Notes under the pieces: model-generated
Told to the model about the DNA's origin: nothing
The model's database searches: none
The model's input: the letters and a program-made list of their open reading frames with translations, nothing else
In this document: positions 44,098-53,859 of the stretch, in pieces
How the letters are laid out: each line of letters begins with the position of its first letter
How positions within the stretch are numbered: the first letter of the stretch is position 1
Program-made: the position numbers and the translations under genes
NCBI RefSeq assembly: GCF_003173055.1
Contig: NZ_QGLF01000001.1
Coordinates: 503,085-567,084 of the forward strand
Origin: Zavarzinia compransoris
Lineage (GTDB): Bacteria; Pseudomonadota; Alphaproteobacteria; Zavarziniales; Zavarziniaceae
Reading direction: 5' to 3'
DNA: 64,000 nucleotides

Positions 44098-47000
44098 ATG
44101 GTGCAGGACTGGGCCATCCTGCTGATGTCCCTCATCTATATCGGCAGCCTGTTCGCCATCGCCTATCTCGGCGACTGGCGGCCGCGCCGCGCGGCGTCGT
44201 CGCAGAACCTGATCTATGCCCTGTCGCTGGCGATCTATTGCACCTCCTGGACCTTTTACGGCAGCGTCGGGCGGGCGGTGGCGGCGGGCTGGGACTTTTT
44301 CCTGATCTTCGTCGGCCCCATCCTGGTCATGATCTTCGGGCAACGCCTGCTGTCGCGCATGATCCTGATCGCGCGCAACCAGAACATCACTTCGATCGCG
44401 GATTTCATCGGCTCGCGCTACGGCAAGAGCCGGGCCGTCTCCGCCATCGTCGCCGGCCTCGCCATCGTCGGCGTGCTGCCCTATATCGCCTTGCAGCTGA
44501 AGGCGGTCTCGGACAGTTTCGACGCGGTCACCGGCCTCGGCCCCTCGGCGACCGGCGGCGGCTTCGATGCCTGGCGCGACACCGCGCTGATCGTCGCCGT
44601 GATGATGGCGGCCTTCACCATGCTGTTCGGCATCCGCCGCGCCCAGGCGACGGAACAGCACCGCGGCATGATGCTGGCGATCGCCTTCGAATCGCTGGTC
44701 AAGCTGGCGGCCTTCATCGCCGTCGGCCTCTATGTCACCTATGAGGTCTTCGGCGGCGTCGGCGGCCTCGTCCAGCGCATCGCGGCCGATCCCGGGCTGG
44801 AGAGGTTCCGGGCGCCGGAAGTGACGTTCAACTGGCTGACCATGGTCGTGCTGTCCAGCCTCGGTTTCCTGTGCCTGCCGCGCCAGTTCCACGTCGCCGT
44901 GATCGAGCACGGCCCGGGCAACCACCTGCCCATGGCGCGCTGGCTGTTTCCGCTCTATCTCGTGCTGATCAATCTCTTCGTCGTGCCCATCGCCATCGCC
45001 GGCATGGATGCGGCCCTGCAGGGCAACAGCCCGGACATGCTGGTCCTGGTCGTGCCGATGATGAACGACCAGAGCCTGCTTTCCACCTTCGTCTTCATCG
45101 GCGGCCTGTCGGCGGCGACCAGCATGGTCATCGTCGCCTGCCTCGCCCTCTCCATCATGGCCTCGAACGAGATCGCCATGCCCTTCCTGCTGCGCTGGCG
45201 CCGGCTCGACCGGCTCGACAGCGGCCGGGTGGTGGTGGTAACGCGGCGGGTGGCGGTGGTCGTCATCCTGACGCTCGGCTATCTCTACGAGCGGGCCCTG
45301 GTCAGCCAGCTGCCCCTGGTCTCGATCGGGCTGATCTCCTTTGCCGCCGTCGCCCAGTTCGCGCCGGCGCTGCTGTTCGGCCTCTACTGGCGCGGCGCCC
45401 ATCGGAACGGGGCGGTCGCCGGCCTGGCCGGGGGCGGCGCGGTCTGGCTCTACGGTCTGTTCCTGCCCTCGATGCTGGGGGGCGGCGCGGCCACCGCCAC
45501 GCCCTTCGCCTTTCTGCTGCCGGACTGGCTGGCCGCGCTCGATCCCCTGACCCAGGGCGTCTTCGTCAGCCTCGGGGTCAACACGCTGCTGCTGGTCGGC
45601 ATCTCGCTCGCCTCGATGCCGCAGAAGCGCGACCGCGACCAGGCCGATGCCTATGTCGCGCCCCAGGTCGATCTCGATGCGGAAACCGTGCAGCGCGCCG
45701 GCGCCGCCATGTCGATCGACGAGCTGAAGGGCCTGTCCGCCCGCTTCATCGGGACCGAGCAGGCGGAACAGGCCTATGCCGGGATCGAGCGCACGGGGGT
45801 CAATGTCGCCGCCTTCACCGAACGCCTGCTGTCGGGCGTCATCGGTGCCGCCTCGGCCCGCGTGGTGCTGGCCTCGGCGCGCCAGGGCTCGCGCCTGTCG
45901 GGGCGGGCGATGCGCGCCGTGCTGGGCGAGGCGTCCGAGGCGATCCGCCAGAATTTCACCCTGCTGCGCACCACCCTCGACCATGTCAGCCAGGGCATCG
46001 CCGTGTTCGACCGCGAGCGCCGGCTGGTCACCTGGAACGACCGTTTCTTCGACATGCTGTGGCTGCCGCGCGATCAGGCCCGGGTCGGCACCTCGAACGG
46101 CGAACTCGGCGTGGTCGGGCGCCTGCGCTCGCTCGGCTCCGCCCTCTCCATGCCGGTCGGGGGCATGGCGACGGTGCGCCAGGTCGAACGGCCCGACGGG
46201 GCGCGCATGGAACTGCGCTTCGACCCCATGCCCGGGGGCGGCTTCTCGATCATGGTCACCGATGTCACCGAGCGTTACATCGCCGAAGCCGCCCTGAAGA
46301 CGGCGAACGAAAGCCTGGAACGGCGGGTGACGGAACGGACCGCCGATCTCACCCGCGTGATCTCGGAACTGCACCAGGCCCGCACCGCGGCGGAGGAGGC
46401 GAACCTGGGCAAGACCCGCTTCCTGGCCGCGGCCAGCCACGACCTGCTGCAGCCGCTGCACGCCGCGCGTCTCTTTGCGACCGCGCTCGCCGACCGCCAC
46501 CCGGACGAACCCCTGGTCGCCAAGGTCGACCAGGGGCTGGGCGCGGTCGAAGGGCTGCTCGATGCATTGCTCGACATTTCGCGCCTGGACCAGGGGGTGA
46601 TGACGCCGGACTGGAAGCCGGTCGCCCTCGGCCCGCTGATGGAGGCCATCGCCTCCACCCTGGCGCCCCTGGCGGCCAAGCGCGGGGTCGAGATCATGGT
46701 CATGCCGTCGAGCCTGGCCGTCCGTTCCGATCCCCAGCTGCTGCGCCGGGTGATCCAGAACTATCTCTCGAACGCCATCCGTTACAGCGATCCCGCGCGC
46801 CCGCGCTGCCGGGTGCTGATCGGGGCCCGCCGGCAGGGCGCTCACGCCGTCATCGAAGTCTGGGACAGCGGCCCGGGCATCGAGCCGGAGGATCAGGCGA
46901 CGATCTTCGGCGAATTCGTCCGCCTGGGGCCCAAGGTGGAGGAGCAGGGGGCCAAGGGCCTCGGTCTCGGCCTTGCCATCGTCGAGCGGATCTGCCGCAT

Positions 47001-47526
47001 CCTGGATCACCCGATCGGGCTGCGCTCCCAGCCCGGGCGCGGCTCGGTCTTCACGGTCGCGGCGCCCCTGACCGAGGCGCCGGCGCCGCGCCGCATCGAA
47101 CGCACCAGCCTGCCGCCGGTCGAGGCGGGCGAGACGCGGCTGCTGGTTCTCGCCATCGACGACGAGGCGGCGATCCGCGAAGCGATCTCCGCCCTGCTCA
47201 AGGGCTGGGCCTGCGACGTGCTGACCGCCGGCTCGCTGGAGGCGGCGCGAGAGGTGATGCGCGGCGCCGGGCGCCTGCCCGACGTGATCCTGGTCGATTA
47301 TCACCTGGGCGGCGGGATGAACGGCCTGTCCGTGATCACGGCGCTGCGCCAGCAGGCCGGGCGCCTGCTGGCCGCCGCCCTGATCACTGCGGACCGCGAG
47401 CCGCGCCTGCGCCAGGAGGCGAAGCGCCACCAGGTGGAGATGCTGCCGAAGCCGGTGAAACCGGCAGCATTACGCGCCTATCTCGATCACCTGCGCAAGA
47501 GCCTGGGGCTCGCCGCGGCCGGGTGA
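44098..47526 (+). CDS. crbS: Hybrid sensor kinase with sodium/solute symporter domain (CrbS type)
   Basis: The 1142-residue protein starts with an SSS-type transporter domain (residues 1 to about 510, 12-13 helices), then a PAS domain (about 610-730; ISQGIAVFDRERRLVTWNDRFF-like segment), a coiled coil, a HisKA/HATPase core with His781 in AAASHDLLQPLHAARL and GLGLGLAIVERICRI, and a receiver domain with Asp1067 in ILVDYHLGGG. This is the CrbS/MxtR architecture; in Vibrio and Pseudomonas such kinases, with CrbR/ErdR, control acs and the acetate switch. The ATG at 44098 has GGGAGG upstream; the alternative ATG at 44068 does not. Confidence 0.93.
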   Translation: MVQDWAILLMSLIYIGSLFAIAYLGDWRPRRAASSQNLIYALSLAIYCTSWTFYGSVGRAVAAGWDFFLIFVGPILVMIFGQRLLSRMILIARNQNITSIADFIGSRYGKSRAVSAIVAGLAIVGVLPYIALQLKAVSDSFDAVTGLGPSATGGGFDAWRDTALIVAVMMAAFTMLFGIRRAQATEQHRGMMLAIAFESLVKLAAFIAVGLYVTYEVFGGVGGLVQRIAADPGLERFRAPEVTFNWLTMVVLSSLGFLCLPRQFHVAVIEHGPGNHLPMARWLFPLYLVLINLFVVPIAIAGMDAALQGNSPDMLVLVVPMMNDQSLLSTFVFIGGLSAATSMVIVACLALSIMASNEIAMPFLLRWRRLDRLDSGRVVVVTRRVAVVVILTLGYLYERALVSQLPLVSIGLISFAAVAQFAPALLFGLYWRGAHRNGAVAGLAGGGAVWLYGLFLPSMLGGGAATATPFAFLLPDWLAALDPLTQGVFVSLGVNTLLLVGISLASMPQKRDRDQADAYVAPQVDLDAETVQRAGAAMSIDELKGLSARFIGTEQAEQAYAGIERTGVNVAAFTERLLSGVIGAASARVVLASARQGSRLSGRAMRAVLGEASEAIRQNFTLLRTTLDHVSQGIAVFDRERRLVTWNDRFFDMLWLPRDQARVGTSNGELGVVGRLRSLGSALSMPVGGMATVRQVERPDGARMELRFDPMPGGGFSIMVTDVTERYIAEAALKTANESLERRVTERTADLTRVISELHQARTAAEEANLGKTRFLAAASHDLLQPLHAARLFATALADRHPDEPLVAKVDQGLGAVEGLLDALLDISRLDQGVMTPDWKPVALGPLMEAIASTLAPLAAKRGVEIMVMPSSLAVRSDPQLLRRVIQNYLSNAIRYSDPARPRCRVLIGARRQGAHAVIEVWDSGPGIEPEDQATIFGEFVRLGPKVEEQGAKGLGLGLAIVERICRILDHPIGLRSQPGRGSVFTVAAPLTEAPAPRRIERTSLPPVEAGETRLLVLAIDDEAAIREAISALLKGWACDVLTAGSLEAAREVMRGAGRLPDVILVDYHLGGGMNGLSVITALRQQAGRLLAAALITADREPRLRQEAKRHQVEMLPKPVKPAALRAYLDHLRKSLGLAAAG

Positions 47527-47537
47527 GGGGGCGGGGG

Positions 47538-48194
47538 TCACCCCGCCGTCTTGAAATCCAGCAGGCGGGCGGCGATCACCGCCTGGGTGCGGCTGTGCAC
47601 GCCGAGCTTCTTCAGGATGGCGGTGACATGGGCCTTCACCGTCGCCTCGCCGACGCCGAGCTCATAGGCGATCTGCTTGTTGAGAAGGCCCTGGGACATC
47701 ATGGACAGGACCTTGAGCTGCTGCGGCGTCAGTTCGCCCAGGCGGCGGGCGATATCCTGCCGGCTGGCGCCGCCGGCACTGTCCCCGGTGCCGGCGGGCA
47801 GCCAGACCTGGCCTTCGAGGATCTGCCCGATCGCTTCCGCGATCGTGTCGAGGGGGGCGGATTTGGGGATGAAGCCGGCGGCGCCGAATTCGATCGCCCG
47901 GCGCATCACGGTTTCGTCATTGGTCGCTGATACCATCGCGACCGGTACGAGGGGATAGGCCGCGCGCATCGAGGCAAGGCCGGTGAAACCGTCCATGCCC
48001 GGCATGTTGAGATCGAGAATGACAAGGTCGACGGTGCCGAGGCGGTCGACCGCCTGGCGTGCCTCGTCGAGACTTGACGCATCGACCACCTGAACGTCGC
48101 TCAGGCTCTGGTTCAGCGCGTGGCGCATGGCGTCGCGGACCAGGGGATGATCGTCGGCGATGACGACCGTCCAGCCGCTGTCGGGGCCTTCCAT
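47538..48194 (-). CDS. crbR: LuxR-type response regulator (CrbR type)
   Basis: The 218-residue regulator has a receiver domain (phosphoacceptor Asp61 in VILDLNMPGMDG, acidic pair DD near residue 14, Lys in FIPKSAPL) and a C-terminal NarL/LuxR DNA-binding domain (LTPQQLKVLSMMSQGLLNKQIAYELGVGEATVKAHVTAILKKLGV). It converges with crbS, leaving 11 bp between stops. In other proteobacteria the CrbR/ErdR partner activates acs and genes for acetate or ethanol use; here acs lies 5.5 kb away in the same locus. An upstream in-frame extension exists but has no receiver homology. Confidence 0.92.
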   Translation of the reverse strand: MEGPDSGWTVVIADDHPLVRDAMRHALNQSLSDVQVVDASSLDEARQAVDRLGTVDLVILDLNMPGMDGFTGLASMRAAYPLVPVAMVSATNDETVMRRAIEFGAAGFIPKSAPLDTIAEAIGQILEGQVWLPAGTGDSAGGASRQDIARRLGELTPQQLKVLSMMSQGLLNKQIAYELGVGEATVKAHVTAILKKLGVHSRTQAVIAARLLDFKTAG

Positions 48195-48390
48195 GGTGCT
48201 AATCTTTCGTTTCCTCCCAGTGAGACCGGCGGGGGCGGTCGCTGGATCGTCTATCTGTCGCCGAGGCGGGGTGCGGATTCGAAGCCCAAAACACATGAAT
48301 TAGACTTAAGTAGGGGCTGGCCTTCAAGGGCCATGCGGCTAAACGATTTGAACGGCACGGAAGATGCCATGTTTCACGAGGAAAACCGAC

Positions 48391-49195
48391 ATGGGGGGGA
48401 GTGCGCCGGGCACTGGCGCCGCCTCCGTGTCCCAAGGACGGGGGGGCGCATTGAGCGATCTTGTTCTCGAGACCGCAGGCTTGACCAAGGAATTCCGCGG
48501 CTTCATCGCCGTCAAGGACGTCAACCTGAAGGTTCGGCGCGGCAGCATTCATGCGCTGATCGGTCCGAACGGCGCGGGCAAGACCACCGTCTTCAACCTG
48601 CTGACCAAATTCCTGCAGCCGAGCGGCGGCACGGTGAAGTTCAACGAGCGCGACATCACGCGCGCCAAGCCGGCCGATATCGCCCGCATGGGCGTCGTCC
48701 GCTCGTTCCAGATTTCCGCCGTCTTCCCGCATCTGACGGTGCTCGAAAACGTCCGCGTGGCGTTGCAGGCGCGGAGCCCGAAGGTCTTCCACTTCTGGCG
48801 CTCGGTCCGCGAACTCGACCATCTGGACGGCAGGGCGAAGGAACTGGTGGAGGACGTGGGCCTCGGCCCCTTCCTGCACACGCCGGCGGTGGAGCTTTCC
48901 TACGGCCGCAAGCGCGCCCTGGAGATCGCGACCACGCTCGCCCTCGATCCCGAACTGATGCTGCTGGACGAACCGACCCAGGGCATGGGCCATGAGGACG
49001 TGGGGCGTATCATCGAATTGATTCGCCGCATCCGCACCGGCCGCACCATCCTGATGGTGGAGCACAACATGTCGGTCGTCTCCGGCCTCTCGGACACGAT
49101 CACCGTGCTTCAGCGCGGCCAGATCCTGGCCGAAGGTCCCTATGAGACCGTCTCGAAGAATCCCGCCGTCATCGAAGCCTACATGGGGACCGGTC

Positions 49196-49203
<8 letters not shown>
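48391..49203 (+). CDS. livG: Branched-chain amino acid ABC transporter ATPase, LivG
   Basis: The ATPase has Walker A GPNGAGKTTVF, Q-loop RSFQISAVFPHLTVLENV, a signature region LSYGRKRALEIATTLAL and Walker B LLDEPTQGMG, as in LivG of urea/branched-chain type importers. The ATG at 48391 has GAGGAA 8 bases before; a TTG at 48451 (250 residues, the usual LivG length) is an alternative start. It is the first gene of the order LivG-LivF-binding protein-LivH-LivM. It overlaps livF by 8 bp. Confidence 0.93.
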
Positions 49204-49936
<733 letters not shown>

Positions 49937-49944
49937 CAAGGGCT

Positions 49945-49970
49945 CCAATACCAATACCAATACCAATACC
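49945..49970 (+). repeat. CCAATA hexanucleotide repeat, 4.3 units
   Basis: Four CCAATA units plus CC lie in the 78-bp gap between livF and the binding protein gene, 32 bases before its ribosome site. Low-complexity repeats at such positions can alter spacing through slippage. Confidence 0.9.
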
Positions 49971-50014
49971 GCTAACACTGGTCAGTGACTGATCATTCTG
50001 GGGAGGAATGACTG

Positions 50015-51220
50015 ATGTTCAAGAAGGCGCTTCTTGCGGGCGTGGCCCTTTCGGCCCTCGCGACCTCGGCCATGGCGGCCGGCCTGTCGGGCGACAAGGT
50101 CGTCGTCGGCGTGCTCACCGACCTGTCGAGCATCTATGCCGACGTCGCGGGCAAGGGTTCGATCGCCGCCGCTGAAATGGCCGTCGCCGACTACGGCGGC
50201 AAGGTCCTCGGCAAGCCGATCGAGATCCTGACCGCCGACCACCAGAACAAGGCGGACATCGGCGCCAACATCGCCCGCGAATGGATCGATTCGAAGGGCG
50301 CGGACGTCCTCGTCGACCTCGTCACCTCCAGCGTCGGCCTGGCCGTGCAGGGCATCGGCGGCGAGAAGGGCGTGGTCACCATCAATTCCGGTGCCGCCAC
50401 CGTCCGTCTCAGCCAGAAGGAATGCACCGCGACCTCGTTCCACTGGATGTACGACACCTATTCGCTCGCCCATGTGACCACCCCGACCGTGGTCGCCGAA
50501 GGCGGCGACAGCTGGTTCATCCTGACCGCCGACTATGCCTTCGGCCACAGCCTCGAGGCGGATGCCTCCGCCGTGCTCAAGGACCTGGGGGCCAAGCTGG
50601 TCGGCACCGTCCGCCACCCGTTCCCCTCGGCCGACCTGTCGTCCTTCCTGCTCCAGGCCCAGGCTTCGGGCGCGAAGGTCGTGGCGCTGGCCAATGCCGG
50701 CCAGGACACCATCAACTCGGTGAAGCAGGGCTCGGAATTCGGCATCGTCGCCGGCGGCCAGAAGCTGGTCGCGCTGCTCGCCTTCCTGTCCGACATCCAT
50801 TCGATCGGGCTCGAACTCGGCCAGGGCCTGCTGGTCACCGAAGGCTTCTACTGGGATCTTGACGAAGAGACCCGCGCCTTCTCCAAGCGCTTCCAGGAGA
50901 AGTTCGGCAAGCCGCCGACCATGGTCCAGGCCGGCGTCTATTCCTCGACCCTGCACTACCTGAAGGCCGTCGAGGCCGCGGGCACCGACGAGGGCAAGGT
51001 CGTCGCCGCCAAGATGAAAGAGCTGCCGATCAAGGATCCGGTGCTGCGCAACGCCACCATCGGCGCCAACGGCCGCGTCCTTCACGACATGTATCTGTTC
51101 CAGGTGAAGACGCCGGCCGAATCGACGGGCGAATGGGACGTCTACAAGCCGGTGAAGACGGTCCCGGGCGCCCAGGCGTTCCAGGATCCGAAGCAGTCCG
51201 GCTGCGCCCTGGCCCAGTAA
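50015..51220 (+). CDS. livJ: Branched-chain amino acid ABC transporter substrate-binding protein
   Basis: The 401-residue protein has a standard signal peptide (FKKALLAGVALSALATSAMAAG) and a LivJ/LivK-type Venus-flytrap fold, starting with KVVVGVLTDLSSIYADVAGKGSIAAAEMAV and containing LTADYAFGHSLEADASAVLKDLGAKLVG and VQAGVYSSTLHYLKAVEAAGTD. The ligand may be a branched-chain amino acid or a related carboxylate; the family is broad. The ATG has GGGAGG upstream. It sits in the middle of a complete Liv operon. Confidence 0.93.
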   Translation: MFKKALLAGVALSALATSAMAAGLSGDKVVVGVLTDLSSIYADVAGKGSIAAAEMAVADYGGKVLGKPIEILTADHQNKADIGANIAREWIDSKGADVLVDLVTSSVGLAVQGIGGEKGVVTINSGAATVRLSQKECTATSFHWMYDTYSLAHVTTPTVVAEGGDSWFILTADYAFGHSLEADASAVLKDLGAKLVGTVRHPFPSADLSSFLLQAQASGAKVVALANAGQDTINSVKQGSEFGIVAGGQKLVALLAFLSDIHSIGLELGQGLLVTEGFYWDLDEETRAFSKRFQEKFGKPPTMVQAGVYSSTLHYLKAVEAAGTDEGKVVAAKMKELPIKDPVLRNATIGANGRVLHDMYLFQVKTPAESTGEWDVYKPVKTVPGAQAFQDPKQSGCALAQ

Positions 51221-51260
51221 ACCGCACGACCGGGTGACCTGACGACGACGGGACCTTCGC

Positions 51261-52148
51261 ATGTTTGAACTCATCGGCATTCCCCCACAGGCCCTGTTCG
51301 GGCAATTGTTGCTGGGGCTCATCAACGGCTCGTTCTATGCCCTGCTGAGTCTCGGGCTTGCCGTGATCTTCGGCATGTTGAACGTGATCAACTTCGCCCA
51401 TGGCGCGCTCTACATGCTGGGCGCGTTCGTGGCGTGGTTCCTGCTCCAATACCTGGGGCTCGGCTACTTCTGGGCGCTGATCCTCAGTCCCGTCATCGTC
51501 GGGGGCGTCGGCATCGTCATCGAAAAGACGATGCTGTCCCGGCTCTACAAGCTGGACCACCTCTATGGCCTGCTGCTGACCTTCGGCATCGCCCTGATCC
51601 TCGAAGGTGGCTTCAAGCATGAGTTCGGGGTCTCGGGCCAGTCCTATCCGGTGCCGTCGACCTTTGCCGGCGGCACCAACCTCGGCTTCATGTTCCTGCC
51701 CTATTACCGCGGCTGGGTCGTGCTGCTGTCGATCGTCGTCTGCCTCGCCACCTGGTATGCGATCGAGAAGACGCGGCTCGGCTCCTATCTCCGCGCGGCG
51801 ACGGAAAATCCCCGCCTGGTGCAATCCTTCGGCATCAACGTGCCGGTCATGATCACCATGACCTACGGCGTCGGCGTGGCCCTTGCCGGGCTGGCCGGGG
51901 TGATGGCGGCGCCGATCTATTCGGTCAATCCCCTGATGGGCTCCAACCTCATCATCGTCGTCTTCGCGGTGGTGGTGATCGGCGGCATGGGCTCGATCTT
52001 CGGCGCGGTGGTCTCGGGCTACATGCTCGGCATCCTCGAGGGGCTGACCAAGGTCTTCTTCCCCGAAGCGTCGAACATCGTCGTCTTCGTCATCATGGTG
52101 GTGGTGCTGCTCGCGCGCCCTGCCGGTCTGTTCGGGCGGGAGCGCTGA
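51261..52148 (+). CDS. livH: Branched-chain amino acid ABC transporter permease, LivH
   Basis: The 295-residue permease has about eight predicted helices and the LivH hallmark LINGSFYALLSLGLAVIFGMLNVINFAHGALYMLGAFVAW near the N-terminus. The cytoplasmic coupling loop RAATENPRLVQSFGINVPVMITMTYGVGVALAG is typical. It is followed 2 bases later by livM and forms the heterodimeric channel with it. Confidence 0.95.
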   Translation: MFELIGIPPQALFGQLLLGLINGSFYALLSLGLAVIFGMLNVINFAHGALYMLGAFVAWFLLQYLGLGYFWALILSPVIVGGVGIVIEKTMLSRLYKLDHLYGLLLTFGIALILEGGFKHEFGVSGQSYPVPSTFAGGTNLGFMFLPYYRGWVVLLSIVVCLATWYAIEKTRLGSYLRAATENPRLVQSFGINVPVMITMTYGVGVALAGLAGVMAAPIYSVNPLMGSNLIIVVFAVVVIGGMGSIFGAVVSGYMLGILEGLTKVFFPEASNIVVFVIMVVVLLARPAGLFGRER

Positions 52149-52150
52149 TC

Positions 52151-53131
52151 ATGTCCGTGAAATATTCGACCACGCCCAGCGGCACCGTCACCGGACGCCT
52201 GGCCGGCAAGGCCAGCCTGATCATCGGCACGATCCTGATCGCCGGCCTGCTCGTCGCACCCTATGTCTTCTATCCGGCGTTCCTGATGAAGGCGCTGTGC
52301 TTCGCGCTCTTCGCCTGCGCCTTCAACCTGATGCTCGGCTTCGTCGGCCTGCTCTCGTTCGGCCATGCCGCCTTCTTCGGCGCCGCGGCCTATGCGACCG
52401 GCTTCGCGGCCAAGGAATGGGGCTTCACGCCCGAACTGGCGATCCTGTTCGGCGGCCTCGTCGGCGGGGCTTTCGGCCTCCTGTTCGGCTGGATCGCGAT
52501 CCGCCGCCAGGGCATCTATTTCGCCATGATCACGCTTGCCCTGTCGCAGATGGTGTTCTTCTTCGCCTTGCAGGCGACGGCGGTCACCGGCGGCGAGGAC
52601 GGGCTCCAGGGCGTGCCGCGCGGCGCCGTCTTCGGGCTGATCAGCCTCGAAGGCTCGCTGCCCATGTATTACTTCGTGGTCGCGGTCTTCCTGCTCTGCT
52701 TCTTCCTGATCTGGCGGATCGTGAATTCGCCCTTCGGCGCGGTGCTGAAGTCGATCCGCGAGAACGAGCCGCGCGCCATCTCGCTCGGCTACCGGGTCGA
52801 CCGCTTCAAGCTGATCGCCTTCGGCCTGTCGGCGGCGCTGACCGGCGTTGCCGGCGGCACCAAGACCATCGCCCTGCAACTGGCGTCCCTGACCGACATT
52901 CAGTGGCAGATGTCGGGCGAGGTGATCCTGATGACCCTGCTCGGCGGTGTCGGCACCCTGGTCGGCCCGGCGGTTGGCGCCGGTCTCGTGATCTCGCTGC
53001 AGAACTTCCTGGCGACCTCGGGCCTGCCGGTCACGACGGTGGTCGGCGTGATCTTCGTCGTCTGCGTGCTCGCCTTCCGGCGCGGCATCGTCGGCGAGTT
53101 CAACGCCTTCCTCGGCCGTCGCCGCCACTGA
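52151..53131 (+). CDS. livM: Branched-chain amino acid ABC transporter permease, LivM
   Basis: The 326-residue permease has the LivM signature FALFACAFNLMLGFVGLLSFGHAAFFGAAAYATG and the loop KSIRENEPRAISLGYRVDRFKLIAFGLSAALTG. It is the last gene of the operon, followed by an intrinsic terminator 20 bases after the stop. Confidence 0.95.
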   Translation: MSVKYSTTPSGTVTGRLAGKASLIIGTILIAGLLVAPYVFYPAFLMKALCFALFACAFNLMLGFVGLLSFGHAAFFGAAAYATGFAAKEWGFTPELAILFGGLVGGAFGLLFGWIAIRRQGIYFAMITLALSQMVFFFALQATAVTGGEDGLQGVPRGAVFGLISLEGSLPMYYFVVAVFLLCFFLIWRIVNSPFGAVLKSIRENEPRAISLGYRVDRFKLIAFGLSAALTGVAGGTKTIALQLASLTDIQWQMSGEVILMTLLGGVGTLVGPAVGAGLVISLQNFLATSGLPVTTVVGVIFVVCVLAFRRGIVGEFNAFLGRRRH

Positions 53132-53151
53132 GGATCCGCGTATCGAGTGGG

Positions 53152-53178
53152 AAACGGCCGCCTTCGGGCGGCCGTTTT
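53152..53178 (+). terminator. Terminator of the Liv operon
   Basis: AAACGGCCGCC (53152-53162) pairs with 53167-53177 around a TTCG tetraloop and ends in TTTT. This is a strong intrinsic terminator 20 bases after the livM stop. Confidence 0.85.
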
Positions 53179-53250
53179 CATGTCCGGCGGTTGTCGGCCG
53201 GGGGCAGTGGGGGCATGATCCCCGCCGCTTGAATCGGGAACCCCCAGCCC

Positions 53251-53853
53251 ATGAACGACTCCCGCGTCTGGCAGCGCTTCCTTTCCGGGCGGCGGCTGGA
53301 CCTTGCCAATCCTTCCCCCTTCGATTTCGAGGACACGGATATCGCCCTCGGCCTGTCGCGCGTCGCGCGCTGGAACGGGGCGACCAGGGGCGATTATGCC
53401 TATTCCGTCGCCCAGCATTCGCTGGACGTGCTGGCCGAGGTGCGCCGCACCACGCCGCCCGCGCGTCTCTCGGTCCGGCTGGAACTCGCCACCCTGCTGC
53501 ATGACGCCTGCGAGGGCCTGCTCGGGATGGATGTGATCACGCCGCTGAAGCCCTTCCTCGGCGCCCGCTGGCGGCAATTGGAGGACGGGGTGCAACGGGC
53601 CGTGCACCAGCGCTATGGTCTGCCGTTTCCGCTGCCGGCGGCGATGACCCGGCGGATCAAGAAGGCGGACCGCGGCCTTGCCGCCACCGAGGCGGTGCAA
53701 CTGGTCGGCCTCACCCCGGCGGAGGCGGCGGACCCCGCCACTTTCGGCATGCCGGAACCGCCCCTCGAGCGCAGCCTCACCCCCTGGCCGGCCAAGCGGG
53801 CGGAGGAGGAGTTTCTCGCCGAACTGCGCCGGCTGGCCGCCTTCGTGCGCTGA
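53251..53853 (+). CDS. HD-domain phosphohydrolase (YfbR-like)
   Basis: The 200-residue protein has the HD-fold metal motifs of the YfbR-type nucleotidases: histidine in YSVAQHSLDVL, the HD pair in ATLLHDACEG, and an aspartate in KKADRGLAATEAVQL as the fourth ligand. DFEDTDIALGLSRVARWNGATRG near the start also occurs in this group. It likely removes phosphate from a deoxynucleotide or a signal nucleotide. It converges with a nucleotide cyclase gene, leaving 6 bp between stops, so a role in that nucleotide's turnover is conceivable but unsupported. Confidence 0.85.
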   Translation: MNDSRVWQRFLSGRRLDLANPSPFDFEDTDIALGLSRVARWNGATRGDYAYSVAQHSLDVLAEVRRTTPPARLSVRLELATLLHDACEGLLGMDVITPLKPFLGARWRQLEDGVQRAVHQRYGLPFPLPAAMTRRIKKADRGLAATEAVQLVGLTPAEAADPATFGMPEPPLERSLTPWPAKRAEEEFLAELRRLAAFVR

Positions 53854-53859
53854 GCCCCC

